DNA of 64,000 nt from Peromyscus leucopus. Its lineage: Eukaryota > Chordata > Mammalia > Rodentia > Cricetidae. Shown one piece after another: positions 49,298 to 61,984 of this stretch; position 1 is the first letter of the stretch; every line of letters begins with the position of its first letter. The DNA lies in contig NC_051070.1 of assembly GCF_004664715.2 (NCBI RefSeq), positions 46,696,456 through 46,760,455 of the forward strand. Direction: 5' to 3'. The notes under the pieces were generated by a model, which worked only from the letters and a program-made list of their open reading frames with translations, did not search any database and was not told the DNA's origin. A program made the translations under genes and the position numbers.

Positions 49298-49370
49298 CGG
49301 GGAGCATTTCAGACCGGGGAGCATTTCAGACCGGGGCGCACTTCAGACCGGGGCTCACTTCAGACGGGGC
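49298..49370. repeat. 17-bp minisatellite, about 4 copies
   Basis: Four units of ggggagcatttcagacc or close variants, the last shortened. Confidence 0.9.
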
Positions 49371-50464
49371 ACCCAGTGATGGGGGAGGGAAGTGAGGCAA
49401 AAGGAGGCTGAGGAGCCTCTGTCACACTAAGTGACACAGAGGTCACTGTGACTTGAGCAAACACTGCTTCCGTGGAGAAAGCAGAAGGTAGAGTGAGTGG
49501 GATTGAGGTGGGAATACGGTGTGAGGACATGAGGAGAACGGCTGTGAACATCTTTAGAGATGCGAACCAGCCATAGGGAGATAGAACATCAAACACACTA
49601 AAGCTTGAGTCGGTTAAGAGAGAGAAGGTAAAGAACCTTGAGCTGCAATCTAAGGTCTCTGAGGGTCAAGATCCAAACACAGATGGGCAGGTGCCACTCA
49701 CTCCGGCAGATCCTGCTCCTGCAGAGACTTCCCTGGGGCCTCTGTTTGTGACCCGCCCAGGACCTGGTGGCTGGCCTGGAATGGCCGCCTCCCTGCCCTT
49801 TCTTGGCACACCCTCCCCCACCCCCACCCCCATCTAGTCTGCCCTCGGCTCCCTCTCCCGCTGCCCATCCAGCTGTTTTCTCAGCTTTGTTCACCCACTG
49901 TTAAGTTATTAACTTGTCAGGGTCTAGACTCCCTGCTTCCTTTCCCTCTTTGATCTCACCGCTGGCTCCCTTCCTGTTTGCGGGCGTGGAAAGTCAGCAT
50001 TTAGAGGGCCGGGGTCATGGTGTGGGTCAGTGTTGGCGGGCACACAGAATAACAAGCAAAATAATTGGTTTAAAATGTAGAAAACTTCTTGAAGACATTG
50101 AGACCACTGGAAAAGGAATAATAAACATCCCCATCTATGGGGTCTTAGATGTGAACTAAAATAGACTTCAGCCAGTCATTTCTCCAAGAGGGGGTTGTTT
50201 TGTAGGCAAATTAAAAGTAATAAATACTTGGTATGCTAATTCATGGCTTCAGCTAGGATTGGATATCACAACTACTTTTAAATACTCAAATCGGCAAATT
50301 CTTTAATATATGTCTTGCCACTCTGAGGCTTACCAATTTTGTCTAAGATTCCTTAGACTAAGAGCAGTTCTGTCAAGTAAATCAAGTAGCTTTGTCCTGA
50401 CCTAGAACTTCTAAAGTCACAAATTAACACAATAGGAAGTGTGATAGACTAAGACATAGCCTTC

Positions 50465-50532
50465 TTCTGACCTCCAAGGGAGCCAGCATACACATGGTGC
50501 ACATACTGATGAGCAGGTACACACATGCTCAC

Positions 50533-50563
<31 letters not shown>

Positions 50564-50605
50564 CAGAGAAAGAGATGTTTTTACAGAGACAGAGAGAGAG
50601 ATGTT
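50465..50605 (+). repeat. B2/B3 tail fragment and GACAGA repeat
   Basis: A short SINE 3' remnant (gacctccaagggagccagc, atggtgcacatac) runs into (GACAGA)n at about 50535-50605. Confidence 0.6.
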
Positions 50606-50789
50606 TTTAAAACAGAAATCTTCAAGCTAAATGTGCTAGATATAAATGAAACATACATGACTTTCATGTTTAGACTTGGACCTTATTGCTGTAGTAGCAC
50701 ATTGTGTATGTATAAACAACTTCAAACAGAGAGAAAGAGAGAAATCTGAAACATTCCTGGTCCCAGTCTGTTCCAGTAACTGCAGCAGG

Positions 50790-51000
50790 TATGACTTATG
50801 ACGTGCGTTGTATTTTCAGTGTGTGAGGATCCCTCACACACGTTGTATCATTTAATGCCTGACCATGACCGTGAGCATGTTACCAATACTGGCACTTGCT
50901 TCCCAGAAGAGAGGGACTAGCTGGAGAGACACTAAGTTATTTGCCCACTCGTGGTGGCTGTGATTCAAGCCATTCCACCGTGATCTAACCTGCTCTTTAT
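50790..51000 (+). mobile_element. MIR SINE fragment
   Basis: Recognisable order: ttgtatcatttaatgcctgacc, agagacactaagttatttgc, gtggctgtgattcaagcc. Confidence 0.5.
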
Positions 51001-51774
51001 AAAGATCAACTGGCTTGAGAAGATCAGGATGACTCTCAGCCCAGAACGTGACGGATGCGCACGTGTGTGTGTTTTTCTTACCGTGACAGAGTATCTAGCT
51101 CCCCTGTGCCATCATCCCTCCTGAGTCAGAATACCGACTGCTTATTTAATCTGTACTTCTTGTCAGGCTTGCTGGGGAGGACAGGAATGTTAGGTGTTTT
51201 TTTCAAGTTTATAAGTTCTGGTAGAAAAACTTTCTCATCAAGAGCCAGCCAAGGACCCAAAGTTAGCCAAGAAAACCTTCAATCGGAGCCAGAATTAAAT
51301 ATCATAACTTGCCGAACTAACTCCTTCACAGTATCTGACAGTCCTAACAGTCTTTGCTTAAAGTTGATCCATGGCAACAAAAGGACAGTGCGTGTGAGTG
51401 CAGTAACACCAGAGACGTGACCAGAGGCAACAACAGTAAAGAGACAAAAGGGCAAGAAACTGGACCGAGATGTGCAGGTGGCCAGACACTGTCTTCCCGC
51501 ATAACAGTGCCATAGCAAAGGGTTGTTAGCTATTGTTTTTCACAGTGCTACGTATGCTCACTGGATATTTGTGAAGAGATAATGTTAGGTCATGATCAGG
51601 TTTTCTAATTCAGGAAGATGATGATGTATATATACAGTGTATCTATAGGGAAATGTCCCCCCAGGGGAATGCATTAGCACTTATTTATCTTAAAATCCAG
51701 CTGTCCAAGGAAGATTTCCCAGGGCTCTCTGTGGCATTTCTCATCTCTAAGCACAGCTCCTGTACACATCGCAG

Positions 51775-52076
51775 TGTTGAACATCCCTGCTACAAAACCC
51801 CTGAGATCTGAAATTCTCTAAAATCTGAACTTTCTGGTGATGATGTAATGCCACCAGTGGGAAGTCGTATACCATGAAGCTTTGCTTCATGCATAAAATC
51901 AGTAAAAATGTCATGTAAAGTGTCCTTCGGGCTGTAAGCTGTGTATGAGACACAAGTGAAGTCCTTGGTGAGGGCTGGGGCCCATTCCTAAGAAATCTCC
52001 CAGTATAGATGCAAATATTCCAAAATCCAAAAGAGGAACCTGAGATCTTCAACATCCTGGTCTCAAGCATTGGGCT
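51775..52076 (+). mobile_element. Tigger-like DNA transposon relic
   Basis: The order gttgaacatccctgctac, gtaatgccaccagtggg, tgcaaatattccaaaatcc and caagcattgggctagg resembles pogo/Tigger-type (TcMar) non-autonomous elements. Diverged and without transposase. Confidence 0.65.
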
Positions 52077-52411
52077 AGGAGCCATGTAACCTCCAGGTAC
52101 TCAGTCCCATGAGGTGATATCACCCCCAAATGACTCATTTCCTGGGAGTTGCTGAGAGCCCAGCTTAGGAAGTGAATTTTCCTGGGTATTTTCAGGGATG
52201 CATTGTACAGAGAAGAATGAGACTCTCAACAGTTCTATGTGGATTCTGTTTTTTAATTCAGTGATTCAGTGGGTGATGCCCAGCCTCCCTCTACAAAGTG
52301 AAAGTCAAAAATATTAGCACGCTCTGAGTTGCTTTTCTGAGCGTCATCATCATCATCCATGTTGAGCCACCGATTGCTGGGGAAGATGTTTTAAAAAGCA
52401 AAAACAATAGA

Positions 52412-52414
<3 letters not shown>

Positions 52415-52460
<46 letters not shown>
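52415..52460. repeat. (CA)n microsatellite
   Basis: Uninterrupted (CA)23, about 720 bp upstream of SERP2 coding exon 3. Confidence 0.95.
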
Positions 52461-52463
<3 letters not shown>

Positions 52464-53182
52464 GGCTTTCTTTTCCCAAAAGTCAATAGCTAGAATCAGA
52501 CTAGGCATTACTTAACCAGTTCTCTCCAGGCGCTCAGGAGTTCTCAGTGGCCTTCAGGCTCTTCTTACCCTGCTCCATATCCCACCAGCCCAGCTCATTA
52601 AAGGTGGAGCCCGACACTAATCAGTGTTGCCCTCGATGAGAGACTGGGCTTCAGAGTCATAGGGACGCAGAAAGACAGATGTGTTCGGGGTCATGGGCAG
52701 TAGAGCCCAGCCCTGTGTGTGTGCTCTGAACACCTGGCCTGCCTCTCCCCCTCCCTCCCCCCAGTTGGTTGTTTCACAGGTCATGGCCATTTTGAAAAGG
52801 CAGACTCACTGATGTGCTTAATGCATTCAGTTTCTGCACGAAGGCCCACATCTCTCTCCCCAGCAACCCCAGAATGTAGATGGGGAAGGAGGCCAAGGCT
52901 ATCTTCCATGCCTCAGGGATTTCTGGCTGCAGCTCCTGGTGGAATTAGCAGAAGTTATCTATTAATCCCAGAGGCATCCATCAGCAGCCAGAGCCAGGCT
53001 GTCTTTTCGAAAGAAATGCACTGACCCTTTGTTAACAACGTAAACTCTTGTTAGGAAGTATCTAATCAGCTCTGAGCCAGCCAGGGAGAGGCAGGGTCAG
53101 CAGAAGCCGGGTACAGGGTGGGCTGGGTTTCCAGCGTTAGGCTGTCTGGTATCTGAGCCGTCTGTTCTCTTTCCTTTCCCAG

Positions 53183-53223
53183 CTATCTTCCAGATCATAC
53201 AGAGCATACGGATGGGCATGTGA
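53183..53223 (+). CDS. SERP2: SERP2 coding exon 3 (residues 53-65 and stop)
   Basis: The exon follows a strong polypyrimidine tract and cccag acceptor. Its first two bases (CT) complete the Ala53 codon begun in exon 2. It then reads IFQIIQSIRMGM and stops at TGA (53221-53223). This finishes the transmembrane anchor (about residues 38-59) and leaves only a few residues on the lumenal side, as the family shows. The joined frame is 84+73+41 = 198 bp, 65 residues, the known SERP2 length (SERP1 is 66). All codons are intact. The segment is too short to be found as an ORF and is recognised by its protein sequence and exon phase. Confidence 0.95.
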
Positions 53224-53625
53224 GAAGGCCAGGGCGTTGGCTGCTGCTGCCCTGCTGCTGGCGGGTGGAGGGCCACGGAGATCTTCAGCAGGTCTACAGC
53301 AAGCGAACGAGCCGCGGGCAATAGAAAGGAGGTCCCCTGTTATTCCCTCCCACTCCATGGTGGAGGTTTGACCAAATTGCCTTCTCACAGGACATCTCCC
53401 TGCATCTGTGTCCTCCAGTGGAAAGGACTCTGCTCTTGCCGGCCCGACTGGAAGCCACGTGGGGGGAGGGGGAGGTCGGTTGTAGTGCTCCCTGTCCGGT
53501 TCCCCGGGTTTCACTGTGGTGTGCATGTGGCCCTCTGAGCGACTGCCCATTTACATCCTGCCAATACGGTCTCTTCTGTGTCAGGAATTGGTTTTACAAA
53601 TAAATGTCTTCATTCAACCTTAATA
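53224..53625 (+). other. SERP2: SERP2 3' UTR
   Basis: About 400 bp lie between the stop codon and the expected cleavage site. The sequence is moderately GC-rich at first and free of SINEs. It ends with an AATAAA hexamer followed by TG-rich DNA. The exact 3' end is inferred. Confidence 0.7.
53599..53604 (+). terminator. SERP2: Poly(A) signal AATAAA of SERP2
   Basis: A canonical AATAAA lies 376 bp after the stop codon. A TG-rich downstream element (gtgtgtgag, about 53628-53636) follows at the usual distance, so cleavage near 53615-53625 is likely. Confidence 0.75.
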
Positions 53626-53828
53626 CCGTGTGTGAGTTACTGAGCAGAAGTAAACCACAGAAGAGCTCAAGACGGATGGGCCCCGGCGAGGACTTGGTTA
53701 TGCAATGGAGAACCAGACAGAGCAGGGTTTACTACATCCCACCCAGACTCTCCACACCATTGCCCTAATGCAGCAGTAGGCAGTTCTGATGGTGTTGCTT
53801 TTATCACATACTTGAGTTGTTTTTAAAA

Positions 53829-53952
53829 GTGTGTTTGTGTGTGTGTGTGTGTGTGTGCATGTGCGTGTGTGCGTGCGTGCGTGCGTGCGTGTGTGTGTGT
53901 GTGTGTGTATGTGTGTGTGTGTGTGTGTGCATGTGTGCATGTGTGTGTGTTT
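53829..53952. repeat. (GT)n microsatellite, compound
   Basis: About 120 bp of GT with GCGT/GTAT variants, ending in a CATGTGTG segment. Confidence 0.95.
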
Positions 53953-56276
53953 GGATATGTATTTATCTCTTATTTAGGGTTTGATGTTCTTTCCCTCCTA
54001 AAGTCCAGAAAAGGAGCCTACACTGTGTGTGCGGCAGTCTGATTAGCCCTTATCTCCCCATGGTCTGCCTGGGAGCAGCACAGAGCAGAGGTCTCAGGCC
54101 TCCTGATGCAAACCACCCTACCCCAGGGCCCAGTGGCTGGCTGACTCCAGAGTCCTGAAGTGCAAGTGTCTCCAGCCCTCTGGGTGGGAAGCAGGCCCTC
54201 CTCTATCTCCCAGCTTTCTCCCAGCCTCTAAAGGCACAATGTCACACCCAGGAGGGAGCTAAGGAACAGCCCCAGAGATCTTAGGCAGGATTAAGGGTAG
54301 CTAAACGCCACTTTAAGCATGCCTGTTGTTACTTGATTCCATCTCTGTGTTGGTGTTCTGTTTTTCATGTTTTTAACACTATGAGAACTTTAAAAGGGGA
54401 AGTGCCGGGAGTGATTAGGAAGCCTCGTGAAACGGCATGTGTCGGGTCACTAGTCTCGCCTGGACCTTTGGTGGTGGTCTTGAAGGCTGTCTACCCTCCC
54501 ACCTTCTGAATTCCCAAAGGACCCCTTTCCCCTCCATCCTCCTTCCTACCCCACCAAGAAGGCAACACAACTGTCCCCAAAACCAGCACCCCAAGCCCAG
54601 GTTGCCAGGAGCCCAACTGCCCACCAAGAGGCAGAAGAAAGCTTCGTGTCCCAGGCCCCTCTGCCCGATCACCCCCTTAGACTCCCGCCGGGGGTTTTTG
54701 TCTTTCTCCTCATCGCCTTGATTAGAAGTATACCTCCCACACACCACCAAAGTCTGTGACTAGGCCAGGGCATCGTGGCTCAGTCTTGAAGACACTCCAT
54801 TGCCCTCTCCTCGATACGGACTTCCCCATGATGGCCTCAGTCAAAGTGGATGGATCAGTTATCCTCACTTCAAAGGGAAGCTGGAACCCCTGCAAAGGTC
54901 AGCTCCAGAGAGACCCAGCTCAATGCCAGGTGACAGAGACGGTGGGTGGGTTGGTCAGCCACCAGCCATAAAGCCACTCTGCTTGATTCCCACCCACCCC
55001 CCAGCCATGCAAATCACCCCCCAATTGGTGTTGCTAGTTTCCGGGTTGCCTCCTGGAAGCGTTTGTATGTAACACTCTGGTGACTGATTCCATTCAGTCC
55101 TCTCCAGAGACAAGAGCTGCCGCAAGCACCTGAGGATCATCACTTCGGATCCATCCACGCTGCTCAGCGGGGGATGTAGTCACATGACACCGAGTCAGAA
55201 ATAATCAGCTGCCCACTGGGCAGCATCCTCACTTCACCATGGTGCATGCTCTCACCTCTAGTGCGTACTGGTTTTCTTCTGCATACACTATTTAACCTTT
55301 GCAATGCCAGTTGCATCTTTTACAACTGATTTTAGAGTTCAGAAATGGGTTTAACACGGGTCCTTAGAAACTTTGAACTCCATGGGAAGTGGAAGCATGT
55401 GGTAGGAGACCGGTAAACGTGGACTCCATGGGTAGGAAAACTGGAATCCTACCGATAGCAAGCCTACAGCCTGATAAGCATCTAAGGTGACATCCTCCGT
55501 CATAGTCCATATCACTGGCACCTAACAAACAACTTCTCTGGGACTTAAGGTACATTATCAGGTAGTGCCAGGAAAGTGGGGGGCATGTGAGCCTGCAGAT
55601 GCAGCATGACCTTAAACCCACTTAAAAACACTGAAACAAAGCCACTCGATTAGAGGACGGTGAGGAAGAGGCCGCTGGGTTTTTATGACTAGAGACCTCT
55701 GATTAATCAGACCAAGTGAACCAGGTCTCGTTCCAACATTAGGACAATAAGCTGAAAGGCAGCTGCATGGGAAGCCTGATGCCTCTGCACACTCGCATTG
55801 GCTTCCCTCACTCCAGGTCCAGGCAGGCTGGAGAGGCCTTTTCCCCAAGAGGCGGCTCAGCTTCCAGGTGCTGCTACCATGGCAACAGAAGTCATCGCAT
55901 CATCTCAGCACAGACGGGAGGGAGGCAGAGGGCAGCAGATCTGGCCTTGGCCTAGAAGTGGCACCTCATCTCCAGTCAGCAATAGGACCCAGCTAGTCAC
56001 ATGATCCAATCACTCTGCAAGGAAGTCTGGCAACATCAAAGCACAGGTGACTGGTGAGCTCTGCCTTTGGGAACCTCCACTCATGGTACTTTCTGCATGC
56101 TGTGTCCTAGGTATATGATATACAGGGGTCGCTTGTCTTAGGTACTTAATCTCACCATGCATCTTTGGTTTCTGGAGTTGCAACCCTGTGTACATCTCTT
56201 GGATGGGGATTGCAGGCTTTCTGTGTACCCCTGGAAGATGATCATGTGATTTATCACCCAAATCAGGAGACTTTTA

Positions 56277-56278
<2 letters not shown>

Positions 56279-56317
<39 letters not shown>
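56279..56317. repeat. (CA)n microsatellite
   Basis: About 19 CA units. Confidence 0.95.
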
Positions 56318-56320
<3 letters not shown>

Positions 56321-56850
56321 TATTATTAATCATTTTAATGGGATACCAAGATGAGTGAACTGGGCCTGTCCCAGCCACATCAAGTGGCATGGTCAACCCA
56401 GCTGCAGCAAATGTACAAATCTCCATTTCAGCACATTGTGTTAGAGAGGGTTTGGAAAACATGCCCAAGGTAGGAACAGGTAGAAATCCAAACCCAAACT
56501 GCCAGTCCTCCCCATCCTAAGACAGAGGAGTGGCTTTCCTTTACGTTTCTCTCCGCTCCACCTAATAAAGAAAATAGTGCCTGGAGTTCAGTGAATATCC
56601 ACGGAGCACATGAAGAAACAAATGAATGGCCCTTTGGTGAGACCATGAAACTGGCAAGCCTCAAGCCACAGAAGGCAGACTCGAATCACAGGATAGCTCA
56701 CAAGTGGAAGTTTTGGTCCTGGATTTTTGCCCATCACTTTGTTTTCTGGACCTCAAAGTGCTCACGAGTGTGTTTAAAGATGCCTGCCCTTCTCAAGGCC
56801 ATTGTGGGAAGCCAATGGTACAATATATGTCACATTGCTCTTTAAAAACC

Positions 56851-56972
56851 ATAAACACTATACAAATTCTATCCATAATTATTTACCTATGGCTGCATGT
56901 ATAAAACAACTATAAATGCTATACAATTATATCCATAGTTAGTTACCTACAATTGCATGTATAATCAGTTGA
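56851..56972 (+). repeat. Two-copy tandem duplication, 61-bp period
   Basis: AT-rich units starting at 56851 and 56912 share ataaa..ctatacaa, atccata, ttacct and tgcatgtataa. They are diverged, roughly 80% alike by eye. Confidence 0.75.
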
Positions 56973-57616
56973 CAGTCCTATAATAATCTTACAATAATTG
57001 CTACTTGAGATAGTCTCAGTGGGCCTGTACAGAGAAAATTTTGCTTCGGATTCAATATCCTGCCCAATTTTAGGACATGCTCCTAATTTAGGACAGCATG
57101 AATGCCCAGAATGGACAACACCTGGCCCCTCTAATGGAGAAAGAGTTCATATGTTTTCATATGTTGTTGTTCTTTGTAGTAATCTATGAATGTGAAGTTG
57201 AGGCAAGTCTCAAAAATTAATCTTGGCTCAAGAAGACCAAAGCATCTGCGATGATCGTGTGGGGTTATCTTCAAGCCTGAGGGAAAAGAGCGAATACTGG
57301 AGAGAGTCTTCAACTCACACCACAGTGGGAACTGACGAGTGATGAGGGGTGAGTAGAGGAGCAAAGGAAGATGGGTGTTGTAGTGGCATAAAGGACAGGT
57401 GCCAGAACAGGAGATGATGTCTTAGGAATCTGATGCAGAGCATGGGGACCAACGTTAATGCTGCGTTGTACACTGGAAATGTGAGGTGAGCGAGCGTGTG
57501 CAAACACACATACACATTCAAGAAGTAACTAACAATGTGGTGTGTGTTGACTAAAGTGATTATCACAGCATTGTACAGTGTGTACATAAACCAGACCATC
57601 ATCAATGTATACTATT

Positions 57617-57762
57617 TGTTTATTTTTATTTTTTTGGCATTTTGAGACAGGGTCTCATGTAACCCATACTGGCCTTGGACTTGCCATGTAGCAGAGGTTG
57701 GCCTTGAACTCTGATCTTCCTGCCCTCACTTCCCAAATGCTGGGATTACAAGTGTCCACTAA
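57617..57762 (-). mobile_element. B1-type SINE, diverged
   Basis: Reverse-strand SINE: ttttgagacagggtctcatg, aaatgctgggattacaag. Confidence 0.7.
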
Positions 57763-57771
57763 CCACTCAGT

Positions 57772-57912
57772 GGTTTTTATGAAGTAGGATCTCACTATGT
57801 AAAGCTAGCTGGCTCAGTACTACATAGAACAGGGCGGCCTCGAACTTGCGAAGATCCTCCTGACCCTGCCTCCCTAGTGCCGGGCTTACAGGCGTGAGCC
57901 ACCACCACAGCA
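57772..57912 (-). mobile_element. B1-type SINE, diverged
   Basis: Reverse-strand SINE with a partial internal duplication (acatagaacagggcggcctc) and a gcgtgagccaccaccac end. Confidence 0.65.
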
Positions 57913-57914
57913 AG

Positions 57915-57990
57915 GTTTATACAGTGCTGGGATCAAACCCAGGGGGTTGTGTGTGCGAGGCAAACACTTAGCAACTGAGAAAAGGCCTCA
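57915..57990 (-). mobile_element. ID-like SINE fragment
   Basis: Reverse-strand fragment: gtgctgggatcaaacccagg, caaacacttagcaactgag. Confidence 0.55.
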
Positions 57991-58263
57991 GACTTTTATG
58001 TTTCTTGTATTTCATTCCAGCTGGAATAAAAGAGGGGAATGTGGAAGAGAAGAGGGCAAGAACAGAGGTCAGAAGGGAAGAAGAGGCAGGGAATTAGCTG
58101 GCATTTGAAGATTCACCTAACCATTCACAACAACAGCAGGTAGAGCAGGTACAGGTCCGGCATGGGTGCCTGTGCCCCTGTCCCCACAACCTCCACTCTG
58201 GGCAGCTCGCCTAGGCTGGGGTGGGGGAGGGGCAGCTGTAGGATGCTGAAGCATGTCCTGTTC

Positions 58264-58403
58264 AAGCCAGGCCTAGGAGCACCACGGCTGTAATCCCAGC
58301 AGGCAGGGGGCTCAAGCGGGAGGATCTCAAGTTTGAAGCCAGCCTAGGCTACATAGTGAGACCCCGTTTCAGAAAAGAAAAAGGAAAAAAAAAAAAAAAA
58401 AAG
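58264..58403 (+). mobile_element. B1-type SINE, diverged
   Basis: Plus-strand SINE: cacggctgtaatcccagc, gtgagaccccgtttc, with an A18 tail. Confidence 0.75.
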
Positions 58404-58506
58404 ACAGTTCCTAAAATCCTCATTGCCCTTATATGAAAAAGAACCCCCCCACCTTTTGTGTTCATCTGAAACTCTGTACATATATGTATGTGTGCACGTT
58501 TTGAAG

Positions 58507-58537
58507 ACACACACACACGCACACGCACGCACGCACG

Positions 58538-58592
<55 letters not shown>

Positions 58593-58616
58593 GCACGCAC
58601 TCACGCGTGCGCACAC
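58507..58616. repeat. (CA)n with CG interruptions
   Basis: About 110 bp of CACA, CACG and CGCG. It includes a gcgcgcgc segment at about 58540-58549. Confidence 0.95.
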
Positions 58617-58835
58617 ATTGGTTTTGGAGGCATAGTCTTTCTGTGTGATGCTGACTGGCCCAGAACTGGCACTGTTGACTAAGGGGCCTGAAACCTGCAG
58701 CCACCCCCATCCTGCTGCTGCTGCCTCCTGCATGCTGGGATTCCTGGCATGCACACTACCCCGAGGCTGGGCTGTTGATCCTTCGTTAAATGTCTTCGGC
58801 TGGGTGAGGGGTGGACACTGGCGTACAGGTGACAC

Positions 58836-58853
58836 GGGGGGGGGGGGGGGGGG
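58836..58853. repeat. G18 homopolymer
   Basis: Eighteen consecutive G, after tgacac and before aggtata. Confidence 0.95.
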
Positions 58854-59040
58854 AGGTATATTTCTGGTGACAAGAGGCAAACAGGGCAGTCAGTGTAAAG
58901 ATCACACGCAGGGTAGGGTTCACCCTGCGTGAAGGGACAATGGCATCTGTTGGTTAAGCGGCTGCGCTCGTGCCGACAGAGGAGAGTGCTGGATGTATCG
59001 GTGAAGAATCACGAGCCATGGTTACCTTTCCAGAGCTTTA

Positions 59041-59054
59041 TTGAGAGAGAAAGG

Positions 59055-59108
<54 letters not shown>
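59041..59108. repeat. (GA)n microsatellite
   Basis: GA repeat with one GGGGG break near its left end, followed by more purine-rich sequence. Confidence 0.95.
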
Positions 59109-59159
59109 AAGGAGGGGAGAGAATACGGAAGGAGAGGTGATATGGAAAGAGAGAGGGCA

Positions 59160-61170
59160 CAGAGGCACGCCCGCTTTTTAGACTGGGACGCTGTAGCAGG
59201 CTGGTGACCTAATTAAGGACATAATCCTTACAGCATCTCCACAGCTCCTAGTGGCAGATGTGGGTGGGCGAAATAGAGCCCAGTCACAGGCACAGGTCTC
59301 CTAAAGGCTTCTGGGGCACAGCGGCACCCTGGGTGGCCCAGCAGAACCCTGAATGCCTGGACCCCTCCGTTCACACTGCACTGAACACAAAACACGGTTT
59401 TCCTCTCGAAGAAGTCAGGGTGGCCACCAGGGGCACACAGTGTGACAACCACCCAGAGAGTAGCCATGTGGTAGATGTATGTCCACAACACTGACATTTT
59501 TCTCTCTTCCTCCAGGAAGCTTATTTAGGAAAATGGGAAGGAGAGAAGCAGCCACACCATGCTGGACCTGGCGCAGGAGGTACACACGGACTCCTGCACA
59601 CATGGAAACCACTGTGTTACCTTCTGTGAACCTCTAGAGTTCCCGTCTTGGGGCTTCTCTTTCCCAGCAACTGCTACAAACACTTGGCAAACAGCCGCGC
59701 TGCTCCTGTGAGTCGAAGTCGTTCACAGACAGCATCACCCAACCTGTATTTCAGAGGCTGCATCTGCATCTTTCGAGTTCCAGATTAGCCTGCATCCCTA
59801 AGGGGGGTTGGGACCTGGCTCTGGGACATCAGGGAGCCTCAGTGAAACCCATCCTCATCTTCTAACATCACGGTTGCTCCCCGAGATGATGGTTTATTTG
59901 TGTTGGAAAAGCTCCTGCTCCTTTCCACACTAGACTCTCCCCTGGGAGAGAGAGAGGAAAGCCGATGAGGTAATAAACCCAGCTTGGGGCTTCGCTGCCA
60001 GTTTCGGCACAAGGGCACAAGAGGAAGCCGGTGCACAGCCTTCCCATGGCAGCCAGGCATCTGAGAACCAACCAGCTGAAAATAGCCCGCATATCTCCAC
60101 AGCAAGGGGGCCATGCTGGGCAGCACGTCCCTGGGGCCTTTTCATGCCTGTGTCCAGGGCACCAGCACTGCCCCACCCATTGCTAGATTATATCTTACTG
60201 GGCTACTTATTTTTGGCTTTTGGATGCAAGCTGTGCCCAGGCTTGTGGCCTTTAACACCGGTATCTTCTCAAGCTTCATCAACCCTGCATCTGGCGGTCC
60301 AAGGCACCCCTGAGCTGGCCCAGAGCCTTCTCCCCCAAGTCAAATGGGCAGCACTCGGTGGTGAGCTCAGAAGCCTGGTTTCCTTTAGTTTCTGCCCTTG
60401 ACACAGCACAGCAGGGAGAGTCTGGGGCAAATGCAGATAGTTATCTGGCATGGTTGTTTGCTTCCTTCGCGCATGGGTGTGGGAGAAATAGTCAAGACAG
60501 CTGCCATCCACACAAAGCACAGAGACAGTGCCCAGGACAGCAGGGTGCTGGGACTGGCAGCCACAGCAGCCAGCCTTGTGGGGAGCAATTAAACCCTCTG
60601 GCTGCCTCTTGTCCGTCTCCATCTAGAAACCAGACAGGAAAATGGAGTTTGAAACAGGAACTTTAAAAAGTCTCCCTGCGACGGCGTGGATTGTAAACCA
60701 GCCCAGACGGGGCAGCTTCAAGCTCAGGTGGGTTCAGAGGGAGATGGACTAAGGAATCCTGGCCTATCTGAAAAGACGCTCCCCTCCTGCCAGATGACTT
60801 ACAGGGACAGTGAGGAGCCGAGCGGAGGATCTGGTCAGTGAGAGCCACGCTGCAGCTTCGTCAGCAGCTGCCCCACAGCCCATGCCTGTTGCAGGCAGAT
60901 TCTCCAAGCTCAGTCTTCCTTTTGTCAAATGGAGGGGCTTCGAAAGCAGAGTTCCTCTCTGCCTCCTGCCTGGCCTCTTCTTCCTCTGTGTGTGCATCTC
61001 TGCCTCAATAATAATAATAAAAAAAACCGCTGACATAACAACTCCTGTGTGCTATTCTTGCCAGCACATCAGATCACTTAGCCTCTGAAAATCTATGGAA
61101 GGTCCTATCTGTGTCTGGATATCACAAAGACGGTTTCTTGCTGCCTCTGTCTCTACACACTCACGCATGC
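59160..61170. other. Intergenic stretch, nothing recognised
   Basis: No gene or transposon recognised. Several overlapping frames of 60-117 codons on both strands carry no protein-like pattern. A short AATA run lies at 61005-61024. Confidence 0.4.
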
Positions 61171-61172
61171 AA

Positions 61173-61206
61173 GCACGCACACGCACACACACATGCACGC
61201 ACGCAC
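61173..61206. repeat. CACG-rich short repeat
   Basis: Short imperfect CACG/CA repeat. Confidence 0.75.
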
Positions 61207-61984
61207 CATCTAGTCCACCCCAGGAGCCTGAGAGCTGTCTCACAGCATGTCCAACTCCCTCTGTGATGCTCCTAGGGAGCCAAGAGGAGGTGTCCTGAGC
61301 CCCAGAGAGGCCTCAGATCTGACCAAGCCCTGAACTGCCCAACATTTGCAGAAAAGAAGGCGACCCCCACTGCCACAGTCTACATCACAAGCTGTGTGCC
61401 AGGCACCCCTGGGTCCCTAGGCTGAGGCTGTGTCTCAGCAAGGGTCCACTCTTTCTCCTGCTCTGACCAGGACAGAGACAGGCCGAGAGGAGCTAAGAAA
61501 CAAAGGCAGACACAGTCATTTCTGGTAGCTGGCTTGGTGACAGCAGTCCTCGCTTGAGGCAGCCTGGATTCTGCCCTGGCTGAGCCACGCCTGACCCCTG
61601 GATGTCTGGCAGGCCATTTACTCCGCGGGTTTCTGTTTTTCCCACGGGGAGATAGATTAGATCTATTTTTATTTTAGGAGCAGAATGGCCCTTTCCAACA
61701 CACCCAGAGGCACACATTGTGTCGACACGTGTGACACCAGGAGGGAGGGAACGCACTCTTCCCTGCCCACCCTCTGCACCAGCCCTGTCCAGACTCGCTC
61801 GTCCAATGAGCCTAGTGTGGACCCTACCTACCTTGTGTCTTACACAGCGTCCAGATGGGAGATGTAGTTGTGGGTTCCCTGCTGGCCAAGAAACATGGCA
61901 GAGAGGAAAGAGGGACCCACCAGCTAGCCAGTGCAAGTAACTTGGAGACACGATGAATCGGGATGGTGAGCAGAGTGGACGCAG

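Larger units (their letters stand above)
53626..57616. other. 3' flank of SERP2, intergenic
   Basis: A GT array lies at 53829-53952, a CA repeat at 56279-56317 and a 61-bp tandem duplication at 56851-56972. Otherwise I see nothing I recognise. Open frames of up to 111 codons (54415-54750) look like chance. Confidence 0.5.

Noticed and set aside
58344..58880. 178-codon minus-strand open frame
   Set aside because: It runs through the CA/CG array and a B1. The translation is mostly Val/Cys/Arg/Ala repeats, an artefact of dinucleotide sequence.
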